Shown here: in pieces, positions 1 through 8,935 of the stretch
How positions within the stretch are numbered: the first letter of the stretch is position 1
How the letters are laid out: each line of letters starts with the position of its first letter
DNA from: Kitasatospora sp. SolWspMP-SS2h
GTDB lineage: Bacteria > Actinomycetota > Actinomycetes > Streptomycetales > Streptomycetaceae
Direction: 5' to 3'
Assembly (NCBI RefSeq): GCF_003259315.1
Contig: NZ_QLLT01000005.1
Location: forward strand, 232,178-296,177
Length of the DNA: 64,000 nucleotides
Program-made: the position numbers and the translations under genes
Notes under the pieces: model-generated
Database searches by the model: none
What the model was told of the DNA's origin: nothing
Seen by the model: only the letters and a program-made list of their open reading frames with translations

Positions 1-157
1 CGGTCATTCTGCCGTCCGGGGCCGCCTGCGGTGGGATGGATCCGACCACGTACCGGCCCGCTGCCGCCGCCCCCGCGCGGACGTGCGACGGCGACCGCCG
101 GATCGCCGAGGCTGGTCGGGGATCCGGCGGTCGCCGCCGTCCGGGTGCGGGCCCGGG

Positions 158-361
158 TTACTTCCGCTTGCTGCCCGGGATCAGGCAGAGGCCCGCGATC
201 ACCGCGAAGGCGACGATCGGGAGGGCGACGAACAGGCCCAGGGTCTGACCCACGCTCAGGCCGCCGCCCGGGTTGTCGCCGTCGTCCCGCACGTAGGCCA
301 TGGCGGGCGACGACATCAGCATCATCAGCGTGGCCGCCGCGGTGACCGCACCGGCGCGCAT
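158..361 (-). CDS. Small secreted/membrane protein of unknown function
   Basis: This 67-residue protein has an N-terminal signal-like segment (residues 1-22, ending SSPAMA), a short charged, glycine-rich stretch (DDGDNPGGG), one hydrophobic membrane segment (about 35-58) and a basic tail ending KRK. That layout predicts a short extracellular part and a single anchor. I chose the ATG at 361 because AGAGGAA lies 4-5 bases upstream; GTG at 379 and TTG at 388 are in-frame alternatives. No family is recognised. It lies downstream of malQ on the same strand, about 40 bp after the malQ stop codon, so it could be read through from malQ. No function is proposed. Confidence 0.6.
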   Translation of the reverse strand: MRAGAVTAAATLMMLMSSPAMAYVRDDGDNPGGGLSVGQTLGLFVALPIVAFAVIAGLCLIPGSKRK

Positions 362-400
362 TGCGTTCCTCTTGTCCACGTTTCCCAAGGTACCGGCCTC

Positions 401-2563
401 CTACACCGCTCCGCCCGGCGGGGTGCGCCTGTCGGCGTGTCCCGCCGGCACCGGGGCCAGCGGGGCGAGGGTGGCGGCGATGCCGGCGGTGCCGGGGGCG
501 GCGGCCAGGTCGTCCAGGGTGCGGGGGGTGCCGGTGGCGTCGGCGACCGGCAGGCGCCAGTTGGGGTACTGGTCCCAGGTGCCGGGGAGGTTCTGCGGGC
601 GGGGGTCGCCGACGGTGTCGGGGAGCCAGACGCCGACCAGCTTGGCGGGGGTGGCCAGCAGGTAGGCGTAGAGCGCCTCGGGGGTGGGCGGCTCGCCCTC
701 GGCGAGCAGCCCGATCCGGACCAGTTCGCGCTGCCAGTCGGCGAGTTCGGCGGCGGCCGCCTCCTGCTCCTCGGCCAGCGGCCGGGCCAGCAGGCCCAGG
801 TGGTGGCGGAGGCCGACGTGCTCGCCGCTGAGCCGGGCGGCAGTGGAGGGCAGGTCGTGGGTGGTGAGGGTGGCCAGGCAGCCGGGGCGCCAGCGCTCGG
901 GGGGCAGCACCGCGCCGCCGGCCCGCCAGTCGCGTTCGAACCAGAGCACCGAGGTGCCCAGCACGCCGTGCTCGGCGAGGCGTTCGCGCACGCCGGGCTC
1001 GACGGTGCCGAGGTCCTCGCCGATGACGGCCGTCCCGGCCCGGTGCGCCTCCAGGGCGAGGACGGCGAGCATCGCCTCCGCGTCGTAGCGGACGTAGGTG
1101 CCCTCGGTGGGGCGGGCCCCCTCGGGGACCCACCAGAGCCGGAACAGGCCCATCACGTGGTCGATCCGGATCGCCCCGGCGTGCCGGGCGGAGGCCCGGA
1201 TGAGTTCGGCGAACGGGGCGTACCCGGCCTCGGCCAGCGCGTCGGGCCGCCAGGGCGGCAGGCCCCAGTCCTGGCCGTGGGCGTTGAAGGCGTCCGGCGG
1301 GGCGCCGGTGGAGATCCCGGCGGCCAGCACGTCCTGGAGCACCCAGGCGTCGGCGCCGTCGGGGTGGACGCCGACCGCGAGGTCGTGGATCAGGCCGAGC
1401 GGCATGCCCGCGTCGGTCGCGGCGCGCTGGGCGGCGTGCAGCTGCTCGTCGACCAGCCAGGCCAGCCAGCGGTGGAACTCCACCCGGTCCTTCAACTCGG
1501 CCCGGGCGGCGGCCACCTGCGGGTTGGCGGGGTGGCGCAGGCCCTTGGGCCAGGCGTGCCAGCCGGCGCCGTGCACCTCGGCCAGCGCGTTCCAGAGCGC
1601 GTGGCGCTCCAGCCACTCGCCCTCGCGCCGGACGAACGCCCGGTACGCGGCCTCCCGGCCGACGCCGCGCGGCACGGTGTGCAGCAGCTCCAGGGCCCGG
1701 CGCTTGAGCGACCACACCGCGTCGCGGTCGATCAGGGCGTCGTGCTCCAGCACCTCCTCGCGCAGCAGCCGGGCCCGGCGGGCCAGGTCGGGGGCCTCCT
1801 CGTGCCGGGTGTACTCGGGGAGCGCCTCGATCCGCAGGTGCACCGGGTCGGCGAAGCGGCGCGAGGAGGGGCGGTAGGGGGACGGGTCGGAGGGGGTGCC
1901 GGGCATGCCCGCGTGCAGCGGGTTGATCTGGAGGAAGCCCGCGCCGAGTTCGGCGCCCGCCCACCGGGCGAGTTCGGCCAGGTCGGCCAGGTCGCCCATG
2001 CCCCAGGACTGTTCGCTCAGCACCGAGTAGAGCTGGGCCAGGAAGCCCCAGCTGCGCCCGGTGGGCTCGGGGATCCGCGGCGGGGCGGCCAGCAGGGCGG
2101 CCCGGGCGGTGCGCCCGTCCGCCCGGACGGTCAGCAGGTGGCGGCCGGGCGGCAGGTCGGCGGGCAGCGGGTGCGGCTGGCCGCCGGTCGACTCCCGGAT
2201 CTCGCCGCCCCGTTCGAGCTCGATCCGGACCTCCGCCCCGGCCGGCAGGTCGAGCACGGTGCGGCGGCCCTGCCAGGCGACCACGGTGGGCGGCAGCAGC
2301 CGGGCGGCGCGCTGCGCGCGGTGCCGCTCCAGGGCCGCGGCGGCCAGCTCCGGCGTCCCGGCGTCGACCCCGAGCGCGGCCAGCACGGCGGTCAACGTCC
2401 GCGCGCCGACCTGCACCGGGCCGGAGCCGGTGTCGTAGCCGGTGTCCACCCCGTGGGCGTGCGCGAGCGCCGTCAACTCCGGTGGGGCGGGCGGGTTGTC
2501 CGCCGCCGGTACCTGCTCGGATCCCGCCTGCTCGCGGTCAAGGTATGCGGCCACCCAGCGCAC
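401..2563 (-). CDS. malQ: 4-alpha-glucanotransferase (amylomaltase, GH77)
   Basis: A 720-residue cytosolic disproportionating enzyme that moves glucan chains between maltodextrins and releases glucose. GH77 hallmarks are visible: AGSFLQINPLH-like first-barrel sequence (GAGFLQINPLHAG), IRIDHVMGLFRLWWVP carrying the nucleophile Asp, VIGEDLGTVEP carrying the acid/base Glu, and LTTHDLPS carrying the transition-state Asp. The roughly 170-residue N-terminal extension with a beta-sandwich character is usual for actinobacterial MalQ. The start is GTG at 2563 (protein MRWVAAYLD). The gene stands apart from the sugar operon at 10.8-17.7 kb, and its upstream region is a 390-bp gap shared with the divergent GH84-like gene. 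The family assignment is secure; the physiological substrate (glycogen or imported maltodextrin) is inferred. Confidence 0.95.
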   Translation of the reverse strand: MRWVAAYLDREQAGSEQVPAADNPPAPPELTALAHAHGVDTGYDTGSGPVQVGARTLTAVLAALGVDAGTPELAAAALERHRAQRAARLLPPTVVAWQGRRTVLDLPAGAEVRIELERGGEIRESTGGQPHPLPADLPPGRHLLTVRADGRTARAALLAAPPRIPEPTGRSWGFLAQLYSVLSEQSWGMGDLADLAELARWAGAELGAGFLQINPLHAGMPGTPSDPSPYRPSSRRFADPVHLRIEALPEYTRHEEAPDLARRARLLREEVLEHDALIDRDAVWSLKRRALELLHTVPRGVGREAAYRAFVRREGEWLERHALWNALAEVHGAGWHAWPKGLRHPANPQVAAARAELKDRVEFHRWLAWLVDEQLHAAQRAATDAGMPLGLIHDLAVGVHPDGADAWVLQDVLAAGISTGAPPDAFNAHGQDWGLPPWRPDALAEAGYAPFAELIRASARHAGAIRIDHVMGLFRLWWVPEGARPTEGTYVRYDAEAMLAVLALEAHRAGTAVIGEDLGTVEPGVRERLAEHGVLGTSVLWFERDWRAGGAVLPPERWRPGCLATLTTHDLPSTAARLSGEHVGLRHHLGLLARPLAEEQEAAAAELADWQRELVRIGLLAEGEPPTPEALYAYLLATPAKLVGVWLPDTVGDPRPQNLPGTWDQYPNWRLPVADATGTPRTLDDLAAAPGTAGIAATLAPLAPVPAGHADRRTPPGGAV

Positions 2564-2952
2564 TCCGTCCTCGGGGCTCCCGAATCGTCGACAGCCACAG
2601 TCCTACCCGCGCCGCCGCCCGGCGACCCCGACCGACACGGCCCGCGCGCCGCACCGGTCGGGTGAACGTCCCCGCGCGCGGTTGCCGGTCCGCCGCCGGC
2701 CCCGTCTCCGGCCCGCCGCCGGCCCGCCGCCGGCCCGGGCCCGTCCGGTGCCGGCCCGGGCCCGTCCGGTGCCGACCCGGGCCCGTCCGGCGTCGGACAC
2801 CCCGCCGATAACGTCCGATAACGGACATAGCCGCCAGGAGCGTTGACAGGGACGCGGGGAGCTGGTGGGGTGGGCGGGCCGGACGGCAGCGGGGGGCTGG
2901 GGCCGGGGCGGCGGGGGCCGGTGAGCTGGGCGTTTCGGGCGAGGAGGCTCCG
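2564..2952. other. Divergent intergenic region with repeats
   Basis: A 389-bp gap between divergent malQ and the GH84-like gene. It holds a GC-rich tandem repeat (2730-2792), a direct repeat CCGATAACG at 2805-2813 and 2815-2823, and a TTGACA box at 2843-2848 on the plus strand with no convincing -10 element 17 bases downstream. I see no gene in it. Confidence 0.5.
2730..2792. repeat. Three 21-bp tandem repeats
   Basis: Three consecutive 21-bp units (2730-2750, 2751-2771, 2772-2792). Units 1 and 2 are identical; unit 3 differs at two positions. Each unit contains CCCGGGCCCGTCCGG. The array lies between the malQ start and the GH84-like gene. The function is unknown; it may simply be slipped-strand expansion in GC-rich DNA. 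Confidence 0.8.
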
Positions 2953-5900
2953 GTGCAGGCGCGGGTTTCGGTGGCGGCCGGGCGGCGGCTGCGGCAGCGG
3001 TTGGAACAGAGCGCGGCGCTGCGCGAGGTGCTGTACCACCCGGCGGCGCTGGCGGCCCGCCGGACGGCGGCGCGGACCGCCCGCCAGCTGGCGCCGCGGG
3101 CCGCGGACCGGTTCATCGCGGACGTCAAGGGCACCGCGCCGCTGCTGGCCTCGGTGCGGGCCGAGCGCCGCACCGGCCGGCGCGGCAGCACGCTGCGGAT
3201 CGCGGCGACGCTCTCGGCGGCCGCGGTGGTCGGCGGACTGCTGCTCCCGGCTCCGGGCTTCGCCGCCGAGGCGGGCCTGCGGACCGGACCGGGCACCGCC
3301 GCGCCGGACGTCGCCGAGCCGGCCGCGCCGGTCGCGGAGGCCCCGCTGCCGCTGGGCTCGCTGACCGACCCCCAGGTGTTCCCGCGCCCGCAGGAGCTGC
3401 ACGCCGGCGGCGGCCCGGTGGCGGTGCCCCGGCAGGTGCTGCTGGTGCTGGCCGACGCCGCGGACGGCCCGGCGGTGGACGCGGTGCGCGCGCTGCTGGC
3501 CCGGGCCGGCGCGACCGAGGTGCTGAGCGTGCCGCAGGCCCCGGCGCAGCCCGCCCCCGGCACGCTGGTGGTGTACGTGGGCGGCCCGTACGAGGGCGCG
3601 GGCGGGACGACCGACCGGGTGCTGCGGCAGCTCGCGGTGGCGAACGGGCTCAAGGACACCGAGGTGCCGCAGCTGACCGGCCTGCCCTCGGGCGGCTACC
3701 TGCTGGCGTCCGGCCGGCTGGCGACCCCGGGCGGCTCGTACGGCGCGGTGGTGCTGGCGGGCATCGACGGCGCGGGCACCTACTACGCGGCGCAGAGCCT
3801 GGCCCAGCTGCTCTCCCCGGTCGCCCCGGGCCAGGGGCAGGGCGGCGAGGGCGACCGGGGCTTCCCGGGCGTGCTGGTGCGGGACTGGCCGACCGGCGCG
3901 GCGGCGCGCGGCACCGCGGAGTCGTTCTACGGGGCGCCGTGGAGCGCCGCGCAGCGGCTGGCGGTGGTGGACTTCCTGGGCCGCACCAAGCAGAACTACT
4001 TCCTGTACGCGCCGGGCGGCGACCCGTACCGGACGCAGCGCTGGCGGGAGCCGTACCCGGCCGAACAGGCCGCCGAGCTGGCCGAGTTGACCGCCCGGGC
4101 GCGGGCCGCGCACGTGACGGTGGCGTACTCGGTCGCCCCGGGGCAGTCGTTCTGCTTCTCCTCCGGCAAGGACGTCGACGCGCTGGTCGCCAAGCTCGAC
4201 GGGCTGCGGCGGCTGGGCGTGCGGGCCTTCCAGCTGGACTTCCTGGACGTCTCCTACGACGAGTGGCACTGCGGCGCGGACCGGCGGAAGTTCGGCACCG
4301 GGCCGGTGGCCGCCGCCCGGGCGCAGAGCGGCCTGATCGCGGCGGTGCAGGAGCGGCTGGTGGCCGGGCACCGGGAGCTGGCGCCGCTGTCGGTGGTGCC
4401 GACCGAGTACCTGAAGCAGGGGTCGACCCCGTACCGGGCGGCGCTGGCGGCCGGGCTGCCCGGCGCGGTGCAGGTGGTCTGGAGCGGCGGGTCGGCGATC
4501 CCGAAGCAGGTGACGGAGGAGCAGATCGAGTCCACGGCCGGGCTGTTCGGGCGCCAGTTGGTGACGATGGACAACTACCCGGTGAACGACTCGGCGCCGG
4601 ACCGGCTGTTCCTGGGCGGCTACGACGGGCGCGACCCCGAGGTGGCGCGGCGCTCGGCGGTGCTGCTGACCTCGGCGATGAGCCAGCCGGTGGCCTCCCG
4701 CATCCCGCTGGCGACCGCCGCCGACTTCGGCTGGCAGCCGGACGGCTACCGCCCGGACCGCTCGCTGGCCGGGGCGCTGCGGCTGCTGACGGCCGGCCCG
4801 GCGCAGCGGGCCGCGGCGGCGGCGCTGGCCGGCAACAGCGCCTCCTCGCCGCTGGGCGGCCAGGAGTCGGCGTACCTGGCGCCGCTGGCGGAGCGGTTCT
4901 GGGCGGCGGCCGAGCCCGCCTCGGGCGCGCCGGCCGACCCGGCGCAGCTCCAGCAGGCGGCGCAGCCGCTGCGCGAGGCGTTCACCGTGATGGCGGACGC
5001 GCCGCGGACCCTGGCGGGCGACCCGCTGGCGGCGGACGCGGCGCCGTGGCTGGCCCGGCTGTCCGCGTACGGCGCGGCGGGCCGGGCGGCGGTGGACATG
5101 CTGCTGGCGCAGCACGGCGGCGACGGCGCGGCGGCCTGGCAGGCCCGGCTGGAGCTGGGCCGGCAGCGCGGGGTGCTGGAGCAGAACCCGGTGACGGTCG
5201 GCAAGGGCGTGCTGGACGCGTTCCTGGACCGGGCGGCGAAGTCCGCGGACACCTGGTCGGGCATCACCGCGGGGGCGTCGCCGACCACCACCCTGGGCAC
5301 CGCGCACGACCACGGCCCGGCGCTGATGGCGGACGGCTCCGGGCAGACCTTCTACTGGTCGTCCGCGCCGCCGCAGGTCGGCGACAGCTTCGGCCTGGAC
5401 CTGGGCACCCCGAAGCCGCTCGGCTCGGTGACGGTGCTGATGGGCTCCTGGGGCGACGACCCGGACGCGGCCCCGGCGGCGGACGACTACCTGCGCGACG
5501 GGGTGCTGGAGTACTGGAGCGGCTCGGGCGGCTGGCAGCGGCTGGCCACCGTGCACGGGCAGCGGACGGTCAGCGCGACCGCCCCGCCGGGCGCGGTCGC
5601 CAAGGCGGTCCGGCTGCGGGCCACCGCCGGGCAGCAGACCGCCGTCGCGGTGCGGGAGTTCACCACCGCCGCGCCGGACGCGGTGGACGCCTCGGTGTCC
5701 GGCCCGCCGGCCGCGCCGGGCTCCTCGCCGCAGGCGGTGCTCTCCGGCGACCCGGACTCGGCGTTCCGGGCGGCCGCGCCGCCCGCCGCGGGCGACGCCC
5801 CGCTGACGGTGGAGCTGGGCTCGGCCCGGCCGCTGGACCGGCTGACCGTGCTGACCGACCCGACGGTGCGGGCCGAGGCGACCGCGCAGGTGCGCCGCCC

Positions 5901-6780
5901 GGACGGCAGCTGGGCGGACCTGGGCCCGGTCCGGCCCGGCTACAACGAGCTGAAGGCCGACGGCGGGCCGGTGGAGGCGCTGCGGCTGGTGTGGCGGCCG
6001 GGCGGCGAGGCCCCGGTGGTCAACCAGGTGATCCCGTGGTGGGCGGACGCGCCGGCGGCCCGGCTGACGCTGGCCGAGCCGGCCCTGGACGTGGTGGCGG
6101 GCGCCGCCGCCCCGGCCCGGGCCCGGGCCACCGTGGAGTCCGGCCGGCCGGACCCGCTGACCGGCACCCTGACCGCCGAGGTCCCGGCCGTGGCCAAGGG
6201 CCTCACGGTGGCCCCGGCCCCGGCGGTGACGGTGCCGCGCGGCGGCCAGGTGGGCGCGCCGCTGCTGGTCACCGCCGCCGCGGACACCCCGTCGGGCAGC
6301 TACCGGGTGCCGGTGGTGTTCACCGCGGGCCCGCTGGCCGTCCGCCAGGAGCTGCTGGTGCACGTCGTCCCGCCGACCGGCGGGCCGGACCTGGCGCGGT
6401 CGGCGACGGCCTCCTCCTCGGGCGACGACAGCGCGAAGACCCCGGCGGCGGCGGTCGCCGACGGCGACCCGGGGACCTCCTGGAGCTCCCCCGCCGAGGA
6501 CGGCGCCTGGGTGCAGCTGCGGCTGCCGCAGCCGGTCCGGCTGGGTTCGGCGGTGCTGCACTGGGGCGCGGCGTACGCCTCCGCGTACCGGCTGGAGACC
6601 TCGGCCGACGGCGTGGTGTGGACCACCGTCGCGGAGGTGGGCAACGGGCAGGGCGGCACCGAGACGGTCCGCTTCGACGCGCCGGGCGCGCGCTACCTGC
6701 GGGTGCAGGGCGCGGGCCGGGCCACCCGCTACGGGTACGCGCTGTCCGGGGTGGAGCTGTACGGCGTCCAGGCGCCGTAG
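2953..6780 (+). CDS. Secreted GH84-like (beta-N-acetylglucosaminidase domain) protein with C-terminal carbohydrate-binding modules
   Basis: A 1275-residue exported protein. It starts at GTG 2953 behind GAGGAGG. About 80 basic and helical residues precede a hydrophobic export segment (80-104, ending PGFAAEAG), so the protein may be membrane-tethered by a long cytosolic tail, or the real start may lie further in. Then follow a GH84 N-terminal alpha/beta domain (about 115-290), a GH84-type barrel (about 300-600), a helical part, a discoidin-like region (about 769-900), a NEW3-like beta domain (about 1040-1140) and a final F5/8-type-C domain (about 1145-1275). The catalytic loop reads FQLDFLDVSYDEW: only the second Asp (D432) of the usual GH84 Asp-Asp pair is present and L431 takes the place of the first. 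It may bind or cleave GlcNAc-containing glycans. Confidence 0.8.
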   Translation: MQARVSVAAGRRLRQRLEQSAALREVLYHPAALAARRTAARTARQLAPRAADRFIADVKGTAPLLASVRAERRTGRRGSTLRIAATLSAAAVVGGLLLPAPGFAAEAGLRTGPGTAAPDVAEPAAPVAEAPLPLGSLTDPQVFPRPQELHAGGGPVAVPRQVLLVLADAADGPAVDAVRALLARAGATEVLSVPQAPAQPAPGTLVVYVGGPYEGAGGTTDRVLRQLAVANGLKDTEVPQLTGLPSGGYLLASGRLATPGGSYGAVVLAGIDGAGTYYAAQSLAQLLSPVAPGQGQGGEGDRGFPGVLVRDWPTGAAARGTAESFYGAPWSAAQRLAVVDFLGRTKQNYFLYAPGGDPYRTQRWREPYPAEQAAELAELTARARAAHVTVAYSVAPGQSFCFSSGKDVDALVAKLDGLRRLGVRAFQLDFLDVSYDEWHCGADRRKFGTGPVAAARAQSGLIAAVQERLVAGHRELAPLSVVPTEYLKQGSTPYRAALAAGLPGAVQVVWSGGSAIPKQVTEEQIESTAGLFGRQLVTMDNYPVNDSAPDRLFLGGYDGRDPEVARRSAVLLTSAMSQPVASRIPLATAADFGWQPDGYRPDRSLAGALRLLTAGPAQRAAAAALAGNSASSPLGGQESAYLAPLAERFWAAAEPASGAPADPAQLQQAAQPLREAFTVMADAPRTLAGDPLAADAAPWLARLSAYGAAGRAAVDMLLAQHGGDGAAAWQARLELGRQRGVLEQNPVTVGKGVLDAFLDRAAKSADTWSGITAGASPTTTLGTAHDHGPALMADGSGQTFYWSSAPPQVGDSFGLDLGTPKPLGSVTVLMGSWGDDPDAAPAADDYLRDGVLEYWSGSGGWQRLATVHGQRTVSATAPPGAVAKAVRLRATAGQQTAVAVREFTTAAPDAVDASVSGPPAAPGSSPQAVLSGDPDSAFRAAAPPAAGDAPLTVELGSARPLDRLTVLTDPTVRAEATAQVRRPDGSWADLGPVRPGYNELKADGGPVEALRLVWRPGGEAPVVNQVIPWWADAPAARLTLAEPALDVVAGAAAPARARATVESGRPDPLTGTLTAEVPAVAKGLTVAPAPAVTVPRGGQVGAPLLVTAAADTPSGSYRVPVVFTAGPLAVRQELLVHVVPPTGGPDLARSATASSSGDDSAKTPAAAVADGDPGTSWSSPAEDGAWVQLRLPQPVRLGSAVLHWGAAYASAYRLETSADGVVWTTVAEVGNGQGGTETVRFDAPGARYLRVQGAGRATRYGYALSGVELYGVQAP

Positions 6781-6844
6781 AGCGGCACGGCGAACGGACG
6801 AGTGCCGTGGAGCGGTGCGGCGGGCGGGCGCCGTGGCACGCGGC

Positions 6845-6883
6845 GGGCCGCCGACGCTCCCGTCGCGGGGGCGCCGGCGGCCC
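6845..6883. terminator. Hairpin between convergent genes
   Basis: An inverted repeat, GGGCCGCCG (6845-6853) and CGGCGGCCC (6875-6883), encloses a second, imperfect hairpin. It lies between the convergent ends of the GH84-like gene (6780) and the HNH gene (6926) and could end both transcripts. There is no U-tract. Confidence 0.5.
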
Positions 6884-6925
6884 ATGAGGCGTACCGGTTG
6901 TCGTGTCGGGCAGGCCCTTGTCTGT

Positions 6926-7537
6926 TCAGGCGGAGAGCGGAGCGTGCTGCTCGCCGCGGCGGATCGGACGGGTGCGGACGGGGGCGGGCAGGACCGTCTC
7001 CGGATGGTCGTGGTGCTCGAAGTCCCGGAACTGGTCGAGGCCGCCGTACGGCTCCAGGTAGGGCCGCCAGCGCGGGTCCCTGATCCCGGTGCCGATGACC
7101 CGCCAGGCCAGGCCGCTGGGCGCGGCCGGGGGGCGCTTCATCCGCCAGCCGAGGTCGGCGAGGTGCCGGTCGGCCTTGGTGTGGTTGCAGCGGCGGCAGG
7201 CCGCCACCACGTTGTCCCACCGGTGCTGGCCGCCCCGGCTGCGCGGGATGACGTGGTCGACACTGGTGGCGGCGGCCCCGCAGTACACGCACCGACCGTG
7301 GTCGCGGGCGAACAGCGCCCGCCTGGTCAGCGGTACGGGGCCGCGGTAGGGGACCCGCACGAAACGGGTCAGTTTGACGACGGACGGCGCCTGGACGGCA
7401 CCGGTGGCGCTGTGCAGAGTGGTGCCCGCATCCTCCAGGGCGATCGCCTTGTGGTTGAGGACGAGGATGAGAGCGCGTCGCATCGAGACGACACCGAGTG
7501 GCTCGTACGACGCGTTGAGGACAAGGACATGCGGCAC
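6926..7537 (-). CDS. HNH endonuclease
   Basis: A 203-residue protein with an N-terminal beta-rich domain (VLVLNASYEPLGVVS) and a central HNH nuclease: CVYCG and CRRCN zinc-binding pairs flank SVDHVIPRSRGG, whose DH is the catalytic motif, followed by DNVVAACRRCNHTKADR. The start is the ATG at 7537. Proteins of this form are conserved single-copy genes in actinobacteria; their cellular DNA target is not established. It is divergent from the MscS gene. No phage genes lie nearby, so a packaging role is not suggested here. Confidence 0.9.
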   Translation of the reverse strand: MPHVLVLNASYEPLGVVSMRRALILVLNHKAIALEDAGTTLHSATGAVQAPSVVKLTRFVRVPYRGPVPLTRRALFARDHGRCVYCGAAATSVDHVIPRSRGGQHRWDNVVAACRRCNHTKADRHLADLGWRMKRPPAAPSGLAWRVIGTGIRDPRWRPYLEPYGGLDQFRDFEHHDHPETVLPAPVRTRPIRRGEQHAPLSA

Positions 7538-7635
7538 GGGGCCTCCTTGGACGCCTGCGGCGCGTGGCTCGCGCCGAGTCGAGCGGGTGACCGCGGCCCT
7601 CGCGGGACGTGATCTCCCTCAGTGTCGCCTTACGT

Positions 7636-7647
7636 CGTCGTACGACG
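7636..7647. promoter_or_regulatory. 12-bp perfect palindrome
   Basis: CGTCGTACGACG is a perfect palindrome in the 299-bp divergent region between the HNH gene (start 7537) and the MscS gene (start 7837). It could be an operator; no regulator is assigned. Nothing else is recognised in this gap. Confidence 0.3.
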
Positions 7648-7836
7648 CCACCATTTCTCCGTGAACGGGCCGCGCGCGTGCGGTGAGCCCCCGCGCGTTC
7701 CGCCATAGCCGGTATGCCCAGCTCGCGGCCCTCCTGCACGTACCGTGCGGGTGGTGCTGCGGTGCGTGTCCGGAACCGTTCGCAGGCCGTCCGAGCGGGT
7801 GAACGGGGCCCGGAACGGGCTCGCTACAGTGGGGCG

Positions 7837-8910
7837 ATGCTCGCCGATTCCGCTGCCGACCGCACCAGCACGCCCGCGTTCACGCTGCCCACCAGCACGG
7901 CCGGTGTGACCGACACCACCCGGCAGGCGGCCGGCTGGCTGGACGACAACTGGCAGGGCTGGGTCGTCTCCGGGCTGCGGATCGTGCTGATCCTCGGGCT
8001 GGCCCTGGTGCTGCGGGCGGTGGTCCGCAAGGTGATCGAGAAACTGGTCACCCGGATGGGCCGCCCCGCGGAGGCCGACGGCGACCACGGGATGCTCGGC
8101 GGGCTGCTGGCCAACACCGGCGTGGTCAACACCGAGCGGCGCCAGCAGCGCTCCGAGGCGATCGGCTCGGTGCTGCGCTCGGTGGCCTCGTTCGGCATCC
8201 TCGGCACCGCCTCGCTGATGGCGCTGTCGGTGCTGGGCGTCGACCTGGCCCCGCTGCTGGCCTCCGCGGGCGTGGCGGGCGTGGCGATCGGCTTCGGCGC
8301 CCGCAACCTGGTCACCGACTTCCTCTCCGGCGTCTTCATGATCATGGAGGACCAGTACGGCGTCGGCGACGAGATCGACACCGGCATCGCCACCGGCACC
8401 GTCCTGGAGGTCGGCCTGCGGGTCACCAAGCTGCGCGGCTCGGCGGGTGAGATCTGGTACATCCGCAACGGCGAGGTCAAGCGGATCGCCAACATGAGCC
8501 AGGGCTGGGGCACCGCCACCGTCGACGTGCAGGTCGGCTACAAGGAGGACCTGGAGCAGGTCGAGGCGCTGATCACCGAGACCGCCGAGCAGTTCGCCAA
8601 GGAGAGCCCGTACGACGAGCTGGTCTGGGGCCGGGTCAAGGTGCTGGGCGTGGAGTCGGTAGCCGTGGACTCGGTGCAGCTGCGGGTCGAGGCCCGCTGC
8701 ACCCCCGGCAAGTCCGCGCAGGTCGCCCGGGCGCTGCGGCTGCGGCTCAAGGCCGCCTTCGACCTGGCGGGCGTCAAGCTCCGGGAGGAGGCCGCCGCCA
8801 CCGTTCCGGCCCAGGCCGTCGCCGCCCCCGAGATCCTGCCGCCGTCCGCGCTCGCCGACCCCAACTCGGCCCGCTCGCTGGCGGCCAAGCCGATACCGAC
8901 GCAGAACTGA
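7837..8910 (+). CDS. MscS-family small-conductance mechanosensitive channel
   Basis: A 357-residue inner-membrane channel that opens under membrane tension to release solutes during osmotic downshock. A first membrane segment (about 42-65, VVSGLRIVLILGLALVLRAVV) is followed by a charged loop, then paired helices (about 105-150). The pore-lining helix region is GVAGVAIGFGARNLVTDFLSG, followed by the beta domain with MIMEDQYGVGDEID. The C-terminal alpha/beta cage ends in a Pro/Ala-rich tail. I place the start at ATG 7837; the frame is open further upstream, but that sequence lacks family character. It is convergent with the LysR gene, 25 bp apart. Confidence 0.93.
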   Translation: MLADSAADRTSTPAFTLPTSTAGVTDTTRQAAGWLDDNWQGWVVSGLRIVLILGLALVLRAVVRKVIEKLVTRMGRPAEADGDHGMLGGLLANTGVVNTERRQQRSEAIGSVLRSVASFGILGTASLMALSVLGVDLAPLLASAGVAGVAIGFGARNLVTDFLSGVFMIMEDQYGVGDEIDTGIATGTVLEVGLRVTKLRGSAGEIWYIRNGEVKRIANMSQGWGTATVDVQVGYKEDLEQVEALITETAEQFAKESPYDELVWGRVKVLGVESVAVDSVQLRVEARCTPGKSAQVARALRLRLKAAFDLAGVKLREEAAATVPAQAVAAPEILPPSALADPNSARSLAAKPIPTQN

Positions 8911-8935
8911 CCCGGCGGCCGCCCCCGGCGGGCCG

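Noticed and set aside
83..2665. An 860-codon plus-strand open frame across malQ
   Set aside because: Antisense shadow of malQ with low-complexity translation and no motif.
2473..6885. A 1470-codon open frame on the minus strand opposite the GH84-like gene
   Set aside because: It is an antisense shadow caused by the GC-rich third positions of the real gene; its translation is Arg/Gly/Pro-rich with no domain.
6926..7537. HNH gene as part of a phage or restriction module
   Set aside because: Neighbours are ordinary chromosomal genes; there is no methylase, terminase or capsid gene.
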